In this document: positions 8,383 to 17,735 of the stretch, one piece after another | Position numbering within the stretch: position 1 is the stretch's first letter | How the letters are laid out: each line of letters opens with the position of its first letter | NCBI RefSeq assembly: GCF_000292915.1 | Contig: NC_018514.1 | Coordinates: forward strand, 1,922,001-1,986,000 | Reading direction: 5' to 3' | Origin: Burkholderia cepacia GG4 | GTDB lineage: Bacteria > Pseudomonadota > Gammaproteobacteria > Burkholderiales > Burkholderiaceae | DNA length: 64,000 nucleotides | Notes under the pieces: generated by a model | What the model saw: only the letters and a program-made list of their open reading frames with translations | Database searches by the model: none | What the model was told of the DNA's origin: nothing | Program-made: the position numbers and the translations under genes

Positions 8383-9078
8383 CTAGCCGACCTGGTTCAG
8401 TTCGAACACCGCATCGACCGTGGAGCCGTTCCAGTTGTATTCGAGATACGCCGCGTGATGACAGTCGCGCAGCAGGGTCGTGCGGAACGCGGCGAGACAC
8501 TCGCCGCGCAGGTCGCGCACCGACGGGTAGACGATCCCCGCGCCGCCGGCATTGCGCACCGCGCGGCCGAGCGCCTGCCCCGCGCTGTAATCGTGCGAAT
8601 CGAGCAACGTGGGGCTGCGCTGCGGCCACGTGCGCACATCGGTCACGTCACCCTGCGCGACCACCGTGTAGAGCCGCATCTGCTGGCGCATCGGCGGTTC
8701 CTTCGTCGCGGCCAGGAACAGCCCGCTGTGATAGCGCGTTTCGGCGATCGCCGTATCGCGCGTGCGCCCGCAGTAGAACACGCCGTAGCTGCCGTCGGAA
8801 AAGCGGCTGCCCTGCGGATTCAGGTGCGTGAACGCGGCCATGATCGGCCCCCAGCCCTGGCCGTAGCGGCGCTCGGCCGGCGGCACGAGTTCGAGCGTGC
8901 CGACTTCATGGCGGATGCGGTCATTGGTCAGCGATTCGAGCGCGTAGAGCGCATCGAAATCCTCGGCCGATGCGACGCGGTCGAACAGGTTGATGGCCGG
9001 AAAACGGGTGGGAATCACGCGATAGGCAGGTGCCCAGTCGACGACGGTCGTGGGCCAGGGTTGCGTTTCGATCGGCAT
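8383..9078 (-). CDS. RES-domain toxin
   Basis: A 231-residue protein with the RES fold: AYRVIPTRFPAINLFDR at the N-terminus, the GVFYCGRTRDTAIAETRYH block (with the conserved Arg and Glu) and a C-terminal GIVYPSVRD segment. Known RES toxins (MbcT, ParT) destroy NAD+ or modify metabolic enzymes with it. The ATG lies two bases after the stop of the antitoxin gene (TGAGGATG), the antitoxin-first order usual for RES-Xre pairs. The family call is firm; the chemical activity is inferred. Confidence 0.92.
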   Translation of the reverse strand: MPIETQPWPTTVVDWAPAYRVIPTRFPAINLFDRVASAEDFDALYALESLTNDRIRHEVGTLELVPPAERRYGQGWGPIMAAFTHLNPQGSRFSDGSYGVFYCGRTRDTAIAETRYHSGLFLAATKEPPMRQQMRLYTVVAQGDVTDVRTWPQRSPTLLDSHDYSAGQALGRAVRNAGGAGIVYPSVRDLRGECLAAFRTTLLRDCHHAAYLEYNWNGSTVDAVFELNQVG

Positions 9079-9080
9079 CC

Positions 9081-9500
9081 TCACGCCCAGCCACCCCGCA
9101 TCGCGTCGAGGTATTGCCGGACGGCGACCAGGTCGCCGACGTTGCCGGCCAGCATCCGGTCGAGCGCACGCTTGCCGCCGAACGGGGCCGCGTCGTTGGG
9201 CCGCTTGACCCACGCGTCGGCCGCAGCCGGCTGCGGCAGCAGGATCTGCAGTGCCTTGTAGATGCCGAGCAGCAGCGATAGCCGCTCGAGCGTATCGCGC
9301 GGCAGGCGCGCCGATTCGGGCGCCGCCTTCCACTTGAAGAACGTCGAACGGCCGGGCGACCCGAGCAGCACGATCTGTTCGTCGATCGTCAGCTCCCAGT
9401 CGCGCGCGATGTTGAAAAACGCCCGCAGGCCGGCCGCCGACATCTGCGCGACCGAAGCCTGCCGCGGGGCGGAATGCGGATCGAAGGCGGGCTGTGACAT
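9081..9500 (-). CDS. Xre/MbcA/ParS-type antitoxin of the RES toxin
   Basis: A 139-residue protein starting at the ATG at 9500 (MSQPAFDPHS). The N-terminal half is a helix-turn-helix of the Xre-like antitoxin type, with GSPGRSTFFKWK as the recognition region. The C-terminal half is the DUF2384/MbcA toxin-binding domain (LLGIYKALQILL and the WVKRPNDAAPFGG loop). Members neutralise the RES toxin by covering its NAD+ pocket and repress their own promoter. Several TTAGT half-sites lie immediately upstream. Confidence 0.92.
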   Translation of the reverse strand: MSQPAFDPHSAPRQASVAQMSAAGLRAFFNIARDWELTIDEQIVLLGSPGRSTFFKWKAAPESARLPRDTLERLSLLLGIYKALQILLPQPAAADAWVKRPNDAAPFGGKRALDRMLAGNVGDLVAVRQYLDAMRGGWA

Positions 9501-9504
9501 GATC

Positions 9505-9539
9505 GTTAGTCTCAAAACGAATTTACTAACAAGATTAGT
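9505..9539 (-). promoter_or_regulatory. Putative operator of the RES-Xre operon
   Basis: Within 40 bases upstream of the antitoxin ATG there are three TTAGT half-sites. GTTAGT (9505-9510) is inverted against ACTAAC (9525-9530), and ACTAA (9525-9529) against TTAGT (9535-9539). This fits autorepression by the Xre-type antitoxin. No binding data exist here. Confidence 0.6.
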
Positions 9540-9734
9540 CTATTTTCGCATTTTTGCAAGGGTCGACACCCGCAGTCTCCCCGTAACGTCCGGCCGAACG
9601 ATATTTTTTTGTCCATTCTGGACTGCGATTTTATTTTCTGCGTTAATGGTCGTGCTGACAGCGCGCCGGAACGCGGTGCGGGTCTGCAGCAACCGTGTCG
9701 CCCAGAACCGGATAGTCCACGCCAAGGAACCACC

Positions 9735-10517
9735 ATGAAGAGACTGATTGCCGCCGTTTCGATCGCCCTGCTCGCGGTATCTGCAGGCCCCGCCGTCGCG
9801 AAGGACTGGACCACGCTGCGCTTCGGCACCGACGCCAGCTACGCGCCGTTCGAGTCGAAGGCGCCCGACGGCAAGCTCGTCGGCTTCGACATCGACCTCG
9901 GCAACGAGATCTGTGCGCGGCTGAAGGCGAAGTGCGTGTGGCTCGAGAACGATTTCGACGGGATGATCCCGGCGCTGAAGGCGAAGAAGTTCGACGCGGT
10001 GCTGTCGTCGATGTCGATCACGCCGCAGCGCGCGGAGCAGATCGGCTTCACGACGAAGATCTACAACCAGCCGACCCGGCTCGTCGTGAAAAAGGGCTCG
10101 CCGCTGCTGCCGACACCCGAATCGCTGAAGGGCAAGTCGATCGGCGTCGAGCAGGGCACGACGCAGGAAGCGTATGCGAAGGCGTACTGGGCGAAGCAAG
10201 GTGCGAACGTCGTGTCGTACCAGAACCAGGACGGCGTTTATGCGGACCTCACATCGGGCCGCCTCGACGCCGCGCTGCAGGACGAGGTGCAGGCCGCGAT
10301 CGGGTTCCTGAAGTCACCGCGCGGCGCAGGCTACCAGTTCGTCGGGCCCGAGCTCATCGACGATAAGGTGCTCGGCGTCGGTGCCGGCATCGGGCTGCGC
10401 AAGGAAGACACCGACCTGAAGGCGAAGATCGACCGCGCGATCCTCGAGATGGTCAAGGACGGCACCTACAAGCGGCTCGCGTCGAAGTATTTCGACTTCG
10501 ACGTCTACGGCGGCTGA
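9735..10517 (+). CDS. Periplasmic amino-acid-binding protein (Lys/Arg/Orn/His type)
   Basis: A 260-residue protein. Residues 1 to about 22 are a signal peptide with cleavage after AVA. The mature protein opens with LRFGTDASYAPFE and GFDIDLGNEIC, the typical start of HisJ/ArgT-like proteins, and contains DAVLSSMSITP and GVEQGTTQE, the ligand-clamp segments. Such proteins deliver basic amino acids to an inner-membrane ABC permease. No permease or ATPase gene is adjacent, so it is an orphan here and must share a permease encoded elsewhere, or act alone. Confidence 0.9.
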   Translation: MKRLIAAVSIALLAVSAGPAVAKDWTTLRFGTDASYAPFESKAPDGKLVGFDIDLGNEICARLKAKCVWLENDFDGMIPALKAKKFDAVLSSMSITPQRAEQIGFTTKIYNQPTRLVVKKGSPLLPTPESLKGKSIGVEQGTTQEAYAKAYWAKQGANVVSYQNQDGVYADLTSGRLDAALQDEVQAAIGFLKSPRGAGYQFVGPELIDDKVLGVGAGIGLRKEDTDLKAKIDRAILEMVKDGTYKRLASKYFDFDVYGG

Positions 10518-11487
10518 AGCGGCGTCGCGCGCGTACGGGCAAGCTGCCCGCCGCGCGCGGCCCGACCGCCCCTCCCTGAGCGCCGGACGGCGACGTCCCG
10601 CCGCCGTTGGCCGTCGCGCCGGCTTCATCGTCCGTGTCGCGCAGCCCGATGCCGCAGCTCATTCGGATAGCCAACGGTTGCCTCTGCCGGCGACCGCAGG
10701 CGTTCGACGTCAATACGCGAAGACCGGGCGCCGGGGAACCGGCGCCCGAGTGCACATGCCCATGCGGATCGGGTTGGCAAGCAGGAAGGTACCGAGCCGG
10801 CGCGGATGACCGGGAATCAGCCGGATCCGCCTCGCACCAGGCGCGGAGAGATGGCCAGTCGATGCATGCCGGCCGGCGGCAAGACGCGTGGTCGAGCGGC
10901 GATGCGTCGAATCACTGCGATCGCGGCCTGCCGGCCGCGGCGTGTGGCGATCGTTCATTTTTTGTACCCCGTTCTAGGTCTGTTGCTTGTTTCGGCAACC
11001 GGACGACGCCGGTGCTCCGACGATCCGACGACGGCCCGTGCCGGGCGGAACACGGCTGCGTAGCCCGTCCCGCCGTGCATCCCCGTGGACTGCGTCCTGG
11101 TCGGCCCTCGCATGGTTCGCTGCCGAACCGGCCGGACGCGACGTCGTCGACTTTCGCACGTGGATATTCGCAAGGAGCGGGCCAGCTTCGCGCAGGCCCG
11201 TCGGCACAAGGGTTTCGTCGGACCAACCCGCGGCCGGGCCAGGCGGGTCATGCAGGACGTTGCGAAACTGAAACATGCGGCGCGCGGAAGGCTTCTGCCC
11301 TGCCGCGGCAACGCCTTGCGGGACAAGGCGCACCGATGATGCGGAAAATTTTCCCGGCGCGCGCGGCGGGCCGCCGCCCGCGTTTGCCGCACCGGTTTGC
11401 GCGGCCGCCGGCACGAAACGTTTCACGCGCTTTACATGCGCCCGGACGCACACGCACGGGCCGGCAACGCGGCTCCCCGACCGCGGT
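10518..11487. other. Long intergenic stretch without a recognised gene
   Basis: This 970-base region lies between two convergent genes. Open frames exist on both strands, but their translations are arginine- and proline-rich with no family I recognise, so I call none. A perfect 9-bp stem closed by a GGAA tetraloop sits at 10726-10747, and a short AT-richer patch at about 10960-10990. A small RNA or a decayed gene is possible. Confidence 0.5.
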
Positions 11488-12960
11488 TCAGCCGACCCGC
11501 TGGTGGTCCTCGTCACCGGACGGCGCGCCGTCCTTCCCGCCGTTGTCGCCGTTGTTGTCGTGATCGTTGAGCCCGTGCTCGATCATCATCCGGTAGAGCG
11601 TCACGCGCGAGATGCCGAGTTCGGCGGCGGCCTTGTTGATCCGGTGATCGTTGCGCAACAGCGCGTTCTCGATCGCGATGCGCTCGGCGAGCGAGCGCGC
11701 CTGTTCGAGCGTCACGGGCTCCGTTTCACCGGGTGTCTCGAGTCCGAGATCATGCGGCGTCAGCAGCCGGCTCTCGGCCATCACGATCGCGCGGCGCACG
11801 CGATTGATCAGCTCGCGCACATTGCCAGGCCACTCGTAGCGGCGCATCGAGTCGAGCGCGGCCGACGTGAAGCCGCTGATCTTGCGGCCGCTGTCGGCCT
11901 TGTATTTCTGCAGCACGTAATGCGCGAGGATGTCGATATCCTTGCCGCGCGCGCGCAGCGGCGGCTCGTGGATGCGCAGCACGCAGAGCCGGTGATAGAG
12001 GTCCGCGCGGAAGCGTCCGGCTTCGACCGCGCCGTCGAGATCGACGTGGGTCGCCGAGATGATCCGCACGTCGACCGGAAACGACTCCTGCCCGCCGAGC
12101 CGCTCGATCTTCCCTTCCTGCAGGAAGCGCAGCAGGCTCGCCTGGCTTTCGACGGGCATGTCGCCGATTTCGTCGAGAAACAGCGTGCCGCCGTTCGCGG
12201 ACTCGATCCGGCCCACGCGCCGCTGGTTCGCGCCGGTGAACGCGCCGCGCTCATAGCCGAACAGTTCCGACTGCAGCAGATGATGCGGAATCGCACCGCA
12301 GTTGATCGCGACGAACGGCCCCTTGCCGCGCGCCGAGCGCTCGTGGATCGCGAGCGCCGTCAGTTCCTTGCCGGTGCCCGACTCGCCGGAGATGAACACG
12401 CTCGCGTCGGTCTTGGCGACCTTGCGGATCGTGCTGAACAGCTGCTGCATCGCCTCGCAGTTGCCGATCATGCCGTGCTCGCCGATCGACGCCGCATAGG
12501 CCGCGCCGTCGACGCGGTCGAGCGCGGCCATCCCGCGCGCGTGGCCGAGCACGTGCGAAATCCATTCATACGGCAACGGCAGCGTCACGTAGTCGAAGCA
12601 GTAGCTGCGGATCAGCTCGCGCACGGCGACGCCGATCGTGATGCCGGCCTGCGCGACGGAAATCCAGCCGATTGCCGGCTGGCTCAGGCACGCCTTCAGC
12701 GCCGGGTAGTCGCGCGACGTGAAGCCCGTGAAATCGACGAGCCCGGCGGCGACGCCCACGCCGGACGTCATGTTCTGCGCGGCGCCGGCCGTCTTCGCCA
12801 CCGCGATCTCCCAGCCGAGCTCACGCAGTTGCGCCAGCAGCGGCTCGTCCGGCGAGCGCATGATCACGAACAGCTTGCGCCCGGCCTCGGGCGCGGTGAC
12901 GGATACGGGCGGCATCTCGGGCGCCGCCGTCCCCTGTGCGTCGGGTGACCTTGCAACCAT
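11488..12960 (-). CDS. VpsR-type sigma-54-dependent transcriptional activator
   Basis: A 490-residue protein; the ATG at 12960 follows GGGGAACAACG. The N-terminal 150 residues resemble the receiver-like VpsR domain. The central AAA+ domain has Walker A GESGTGKE, the sigma-54 contact loop GAFTGA, Walker B TLFLDEIGD and the arginine-finger segment FRADLYHRL. A Fis-type helix-turn-helix (NKAAAELGISRVTLYRMM) closes it, followed by an acidic Asn/Asp/Gly tail. Relatives in Vibrio (VpsR) and Burkholderia (BerB) bind cyclic di-GMP and turn on exopolysaccharide genes. The cepacian operon starts about 7 kb away, which makes it a candidate target. Confidence 0.85.
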   Translation of the reverse strand: MVARSPDAQGTAAPEMPPVSVTAPEAGRKLFVIMRSPDEPLLAQLRELGWEIAVAKTAGAAQNMTSGVGVAAGLVDFTGFTSRDYPALKACLSQPAIGWISVAQAGITIGVAVRELIRSYCFDYVTLPLPYEWISHVLGHARGMAALDRVDGAAYAASIGEHGMIGNCEAMQQLFSTIRKVAKTDASVFISGESGTGKELTALAIHERSARGKGPFVAINCGAIPHHLLQSELFGYERGAFTGANQRRVGRIESANGGTLFLDEIGDMPVESQASLLRFLQEGKIERLGGQESFPVDVRIISATHVDLDGAVEAGRFRADLYHRLCVLRIHEPPLRARGKDIDILAHYVLQKYKADSGRKISGFTSAALDSMRRYEWPGNVRELINRVRRAIVMAESRLLTPHDLGLETPGETEPVTLEQARSLAERIAIENALLRNDHRINKAAAELGISRVTLYRMMIEHGLNDHDNNGDNGGKDGAPSGDEDHQRVG

Positions 12961-13398
12961 CGTTGTTCCCCGCTTGGCGTTGGTATCGTGCGCCGGCTCG
13001 CCGCCGCATACGACGGACCTCGATCGAACCGACATATTGGCCGTATTTCCGTCCGAATAAAATCCCCCAGCACAATAATCGCTCGTCGGGATCGATCGTT
13101 TCATGAAAGGTATATCGATGCCGCCGATGCGCGGCTAGATGGGTGTTATCCCGGTGGCGCGGGGGCCGAGAAGCGCGGCCGCGCGGGCGCCGAACGCGCG
13201 AAGCCGCGCCGGCGCTGGCGCGCGGCGACGCATGCGAGGCCGCACACCCGGAACCGGCCCGGCGGTATAGGGCGGCGCATGCGGTCGGCACGAGCGGGCA
13301 GCGGCACGCGCAACCGTTTCCGCTTGACGGCAGTCAATCGTCAGATGAAACCGCCTGATGCACGAACGCAACACGTGCCGCGCGGCGCGGCGAATGTG
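12961..13398. other. Intergenic region upstream of the VpsR-like gene
   Basis: No gene is recognised. The part nearest the regulator (12961-13130) is AT-richer and presumably holds its promoter; the remainder is very GC-rich. Confidence 0.5.
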
Positions 13399-14316
13399 TC
13401 AGCGCCCCGCTGCGAGCGGCGCGAGCGCGTTGGCGCGGCCGCGACCGGCCGGCGTGTCGTCGTGTTCGCCATACGCGGCGACGAGCGCGTCGACCCGGGC
13501 GAGATAATGGCGGTTGTCATGGTCCCACGGATGGAAACCGGGCCGCAAAAAGCTCAGCCATTCACGCGCGATGCGCGGAAACAGCCCGCGCCGCGGCCCG
13601 TACAGGAACGCGAGCGTGCGCAGCAGGCCACGCACGTGATGGCCGGCGCCGCGATCGCGCCACAGCAGCGTCACGTGCATCAGGAACACGGTCGGCCAGA
13701 ACGTCAGCGACGTCAGCAGGTACACGCCGACGCGGATCAGGTAGCGACGCAGGCCCGGCTTCATCACGGCGTTCCACACGTCGTAGGACACGGCCTTGTG
13801 TTCGGTTTCCTCGAGTGCGTGCCAGACCCACATCTGCCGGTAGCCTTCGACCGAGCCGTCGAGACGCGTCGGGTCGCGCAGGATCCAGTCCGCGAGCATC
13901 GCCGTGTAATGTTCGGCCGCGACCGTGTGCGCGAGCTGCACCGAATGCGGCAGCTTGCGCTTCATGAAGCCGAGCACCGCCCACACGCGCTGGTCGAGCT
14001 TGCGCGCGGGCAGGCGGTTCGCCTGCAGCAGTTCGTTGTATTCGACATGCTCGCGCGTATGCATCGCCTCCTGGCCGATGAAGCCCAGCACCTGCCGCTT
14101 GAGCACCGGATCGTCGATGCGGTCGCGATAGTTGCGCACCGAATCCATGAAGAAGCGTTCGCCGGCCGGAAACAGCAGCGACAGCGCGTTGAAGAAGTGG
14201 GTCACGTGCGGACCGAGCCGGTGCCAGTCCTTCGCGCGTTCGACCGGCAGGTCGAAACGCAGGTCGCGGCGTACCGGCATCACCTCGGCTGCGGTGGCGG
14301 AAGCGGCTGACTTCAT
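13399..14316 (-). CDS. Predicted metal-dependent hydrolase (COG3687)
   Basis: A 305-residue, largely helical protein of the PF10118/COG3687 family. The conserved core runs from GPHVTHFFNALSLLFPAGERFFM (about 36-58) through FIGQEAMHTREH (about 79-90) to a later HALEETEHKAVSYDVW. The spacing of Glu and Glu-x-x-His motifs on helices suggests a ferritin-like di-metal site. One or two hydrophobic helices (LTSLTFWPTVFLMHVTLL) suggest membrane association. The substrate is not known. It is transcribed divergently from the FKBP gene across a 580-base gap. Confidence 0.85.
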   Translation of the reverse strand: MKSAASATAAEVMPVRRDLRFDLPVERAKDWHRLGPHVTHFFNALSLLFPAGERFFMDSVRNYRDRIDDPVLKRQVLGFIGQEAMHTREHVEYNELLQANRLPARKLDQRVWAVLGFMKRKLPHSVQLAHTVAAEHYTAMLADWILRDPTRLDGSVEGYRQMWVWHALEETEHKAVSYDVWNAVMKPGLRRYLIRVGVYLLTSLTFWPTVFLMHVTLLWRDRGAGHHVRGLLRTLAFLYGPRRGLFPRIAREWLSFLRPGFHPWDHDNRHYLARVDALVAAYGEHDDTPAGRGRANALAPLAAGR

Positions 14317-14896
14317 GGTGGTCGTTCTCCTTGTTTTCGGGCGGCCCGCCAGCCGTGGCGGTCTTGCCGGCTCGGGTCGGCGGGTGCATCACGCACCGCC
14401 GAAACCTTGACATCGATAGCTGTAAAGATAGGCCCCGGCCGGCGCCGCGAGCAAGCCGCGCGGTAGACGCGCGCTTCCAAACGGGGGGCGTTCGGCAGCA
14501 CGGAAAAAACGGCGATCGAACGGCGTCCGGGCGGGCCGCAATTCGAACGCGCTTGCCGGATCGCGACCGCCATGCGGGCGCTGCCCGCGCGGCCTGCAAT
14601 CGGTGTGAAAGCCCCGTGTCACGGGCGTTTCACGGGAAGGCGCGACGGCGCGCGACGCGGCGCGAATCGGCCGGACGGCACCGATTCATACGCGCGCGCC
14701 GTTCACGCGGTGCAACCTCATTGATCCGGTGCGCGAGACATTCAAACGCGCGTTCCATTTGCGTTTCGGGCGAAACGCGTCATCACCGTCGCGACCGACG
14801 CGTGACAGGCGGGCGGCCGGGCCTTCACCGCGTGCGGCGGCCCCGTGCGCGCTCGCCTACAATAGCGGTTTTACTCACCCCTTTTCAGGAGAAGTC
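14317..14896. other. Divergent intergenic region before the FKBP gene
   Basis: No gene is recognised in these 580 bases. A TACAAT box at 14858-14863 lies 34 bases before the FKBP start and AGGAG lies just ahead of the ATG. The rest is GC-rich and featureless to me. Confidence 0.4.
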
Positions 14897-15238
14897 ATGA
14901 CTGTCACCACGACCGCATCGGGCCTCAAAATCGAAGAACTGACCGAAGGCACCGGCGCTGAAGCGCAAGCCGGCAAGACCGTCAGCGTGCACTACACGGG
15001 CTGGCTGACCGATGGTCAGAAATTCGATTCGAGCAAGGACCGCAACGATCCGTTCGCGTTCGTGCTCGGCGGCGGCATGGTCATCAAGGGCTGGGACGAA
15101 GGCGTGCAAGGCATGAAGGTCGGCGGCGTGCGTCGCCTGACGATTCCGCCGCAACTCGGCTACGGCCCGCGCGGTGCAGGCGGCGTGATTCCGCCGAACG
15201 CGACGCTCGTGTTCGAAGTCGAACTGCTCGCCGTCTGA
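14897..15238 (+). CDS. FKBP-type peptidyl-prolyl isomerase, Mip-like
   Basis: A 113-residue single FKBP domain preceded by AGGAGAAGTC. The active-site residues of FKBPs are in place: VHYTGWL, the DSS..RN..F segment, [12 protein letters not shown], and the Tyr in PPQLGYG. There is no signal peptide or dimerisation region, so it is the minimal cytoplasmic form. From memory it is very close to the Mip-like protein BPSS1823 of B. pseudomallei, whose gene also lies beside an exopolysaccharide locus. The AraC gene follows 26 bases later. Confidence 0.95.
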   Translation: MTVTTTASGLKIEELTEGTGAEAQAGKTVSVHYTGWLTDGQKFDSSKDRNDPFAFVLGGGMVIKGWDEGVQGMKVGGVRRLTIPPQLGYGPRGAGGVIPPNATLVFEVELLAV

Positions 15239-15264
15239 CGACGCCGCCAGCCGACGCCCTTCCG

Positions 15265-16032
15265 ATGGACCCCATCCCGTCTCCCGCCATCGCGCTGCGC
15301 CGTTACGACACGTGCGAAGCGTCCGACGTGCACGACTTCCACCAGGTCGTGCTCGGTGTCGATGGCGCGATGGTGATGGCGGTGGACGGCGTCGGCCAGC
15401 GCATCGACCGGCACGCGGCCTGGTTGATCCCGGCCGGCGCGCGCCATGATTACGCCGGCCTCGGCGACAATCGCCAGCTCGTGATCGACCTGCCCGCGGC
15501 ATCGCTCGCGGTGCCGCAGCGGCTGTTCGACAGCGCGCGTGCGGTGTCGATCGAACCGGCGCTGACGTCGCTCGTCGCGCAGGTCGCGGCCGCTGCCGCG
15601 CAATTCGACGGGCCGGCCGGCGACGCACGGCACGCGCACCGTTTCCAGTGGCAAGCCGCCGCGCGTCTGTGCGACGCGCTGCTCGGCGACGCCGGCCTCG
15701 CCGCGTCCGCGGCGGGCCTCGATTTCGCACGCATCGACCGCTGGCTGCGCGCACGGCTCGCGGAGCCGCTGCGCATCGCCGATCTCGCCGCGCACTGCGG
15801 CTACGGGATGCGCCGGTTCCACCAGCTGTTCGTCGACGCGTTCGGCGAAACCCCGCATCGCTACCTGCAGCGGCTGCGGCTCGATGCCGCCGTGGTACTG
15901 CTCGCCGACGGCCGCCATCCGCTCGTCGACATCGCCGGCATGGTCGGCTTCGCCGACCAGAGCACCTTCACGCACGCGTTCACGAAGCGCTTCGGCGTCG
16001 CGCCGGGGCGTTGGCGCGGCGAACGGCACTGA
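15265..16032 (+). CDS. AraC-family transcriptional regulator
   Basis: A 255-residue protein. The N-terminal cupin-like sensing half (VHDFHQVVLGVDG, then HAAWLIPAGARHDYAG) is followed by a complete two-part AraC helix-turn-helix, ending with GFADQSTFTHAFTKRFGVAPGRWR. This resembles regulators of MFS exporters. The DHA2-type exporter starts 178 bases downstream in the same direction, so control of that gene is the simplest inference. Confidence 0.9.
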   Translation: MDPIPSPAIALRRYDTCEASDVHDFHQVVLGVDGAMVMAVDGVGQRIDRHAAWLIPAGARHDYAGLGDNRQLVIDLPAASLAVPQRLFDSARAVSIEPALTSLVAQVAAAAAQFDGPAGDARHAHRFQWQAAARLCDALLGDAGLAASAAGLDFARIDRWLRARLAEPLRIADLAAHCGYGMRRFHQLFVDAFGETPHRYLQRLRLDAAVVLLADGRHPLVDIAGMVGFADQSTFTHAFTKRFGVAPGRWRGERH

Positions 16033-16210
16033 GCGATCCCGCCGCACGATACTCGCCTGCCGGAAAGCAGCGACACGGCTCGACAGGCTGCCCGTTCTCG
16101 CGTGCCGTTTCCGCTCACGATCCCGCCGCATTGCGCGGCATCCGGCGACGGTATCGATACTTCACGCCGCCCTGAACCATCGCCAGTCCGACGCCCCCTA
16201 CGATGCGTAC

Positions 16211-17665
16211 ATGGACACGCCCCGCTCCCCCGCCTTCCCGCCCGCGCTCGTCCGCATCGTCGCGACCGTCAGCGTCGGCTTCGTCGTCACGCAACTCGAC
16301 GTGACCATCGTCAACATCGCGCTCGCGCAGCTGGCCCGCCACCTGCAGTTGCCGGTCGCCGGCCTGCAGTGGGTCGTCGATGCCTATACGCTCGCGTTCG
16401 CGGTGCTGATGCTGTCGGGCGGCGCGCTCGGCGACCGCTTCGGCGCGCGCCGCATGTACGTCGCCGGCCTCGCGCTGTTCGCACTCGCATCGCTCACGTG
16501 CGGTGCCGCCATCACGCCCGCAATGCTGATTGCGGCCCGCGCGCTGCAAGGCGTCGGCGCCGCGGCGATGCTGCCCAATTCGCTCGCGCTGCTCAACGAC
16601 GCCTGCCGGCACGATCCGCACCTGCGTGCACGCGCGGTCGGCTGGTGGACGGCCGCGGGCGCGATCTCAATCGCGGCCGGCCCCGTCGTGGGCGGCCTGC
16701 TCATCGCCGCATGGGGCTGGCGCGGCATCTTTCTCGTGAACCTGCCGCTGTGTGCCGCGGGGCTGGCGGCCGCATTCGCCTGGGTGCCCGCGCGTCGCGC
16801 CGCGCTTGCACCGCACGCACCGGAACCGCCGGCGCGTTCGATGCGCGCGCTCGACCTGCGCGGCCAGTTCATCGCAATCGGAATGCTGACCGCGGTGACC
16901 GGCGCCGTGATCGAGTGGCGTCCGCTTGGCTTCATGCATCCGCTCGTCGCCGGCGGCCTCGCGCTTGCAGCGCTGGCCGCGCTCGCGTTTGTCGCGGTCG
17001 AATCGCGCACGGCGACGCCGATGCTGCCGCTGTCGCTGTTCCGCCACCGCACGTTCAGCGCGGCCGTGGCGTTCGGGATCTGCGTGAACCTCACCTACTA
17101 CGGCACCGTGTTCGTGCTCGCGCTGTACCTGCAGCGGGTGCGCGGCGAATCGGCATGGCAGGCGGGGCTTGCGTTCCTGCCGCTGACGGGCGGCTTCCTG
17201 CTGGCGAATCTCGCGAGCGGACGCGCGGTCGCGCGCCACGGCCCGCGCCCGCCGATGCTCGCCGGCGCACTGGTCGCCGCGCTCGGTTACGGATCGCTGC
17301 ATTTCATCGAAGCGTCGACGCCACTGGCGCTGCTGCTCGTGCCGTTCCTGCTGATTCCGGCCGGCATGGGCTTCGCGGTGCCGGCGATGACGACGGCCGT
17401 GCTCGCGTCGGTCGAGCATGACCGCGCGGGCATCGCATCGGCCGTGCTGAACACCGCACGTCAGGCCGGCGGCGCGATGGGCGTCGCTGCGTTCGGTGCG
17501 CTCGCGGGCGGGGGCGGCGCGTGGCAGACAGTCGAGGGCCTGCACATCGAAACCGGCGTGTCGGTCGGGCTGCTGATCGCGGCCGCGTTGCTCGCGACGC
17601 TGGTCCGGCCGGATGCGCATCGTGGCGCGTCACCCGCGCGGCAGGCGGCCTCGGCAGCCGATTGA
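16211..17665 (+). CDS. MFS drug exporter, DHA2 (14-helix) type
   Basis: A 484-residue membrane protein. Motif D1/C1 features of the drug-proton antiporters are visible: QLDVTIVNIALAQL in helix 1, GGALGDRFGARRMY between helices 2 and 3, and the AAGPVVGGLL antiporter motif in helix 5. About 14 helices are expected, placing it with EmrB/QacA-like exporters in the inner membrane. No EmrA-like adaptor gene is adjacent. The start at 16211 is the first ATG that leaves a normal short N-terminus. Confidence 0.92.
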   Translation: MDTPRSPAFPPALVRIVATVSVGFVVTQLDVTIVNIALAQLARHLQLPVAGLQWVVDAYTLAFAVLMLSGGALGDRFGARRMYVAGLALFALASLTCGAAITPAMLIAARALQGVGAAAMLPNSLALLNDACRHDPHLRARAVGWWTAAGAISIAAGPVVGGLLIAAWGWRGIFLVNLPLCAAGLAAAFAWVPARRAALAPHAPEPPARSMRALDLRGQFIAIGMLTAVTGAVIEWRPLGFMHPLVAGGLALAALAALAFVAVESRTATPMLPLSLFRHRTFSAAVAFGICVNLTYYGTVFVLALYLQRVRGESAWQAGLAFLPLTGGFLLANLASGRAVARHGPRPPMLAGALVAALGYGSLHFIEASTPLALLLVPFLLIPAGMGFAVPAMTTAVLASVEHDRAGIASAVLNTARQAGGAMGVAAFGALAGGGGAWQTVEGLHIETGVSVGLLIAAALLATLVRPDAHRGASPARQAASAAD

Positions 17666-17735
17666 ACGTGTGCGGTCGGCCATCGCCGGGCGCGCGCGGT
17701 CACGCAGGTCCTGGCCGCGCGCGACGACCGAACGC

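Noticed and set aside
10607-11563. Open frame of 318 codons as a gene
   Set aside because: Its composition is unlike neighbouring genes, no ribosome site is seen, and it runs into the antisense of the VpsR-like gene.
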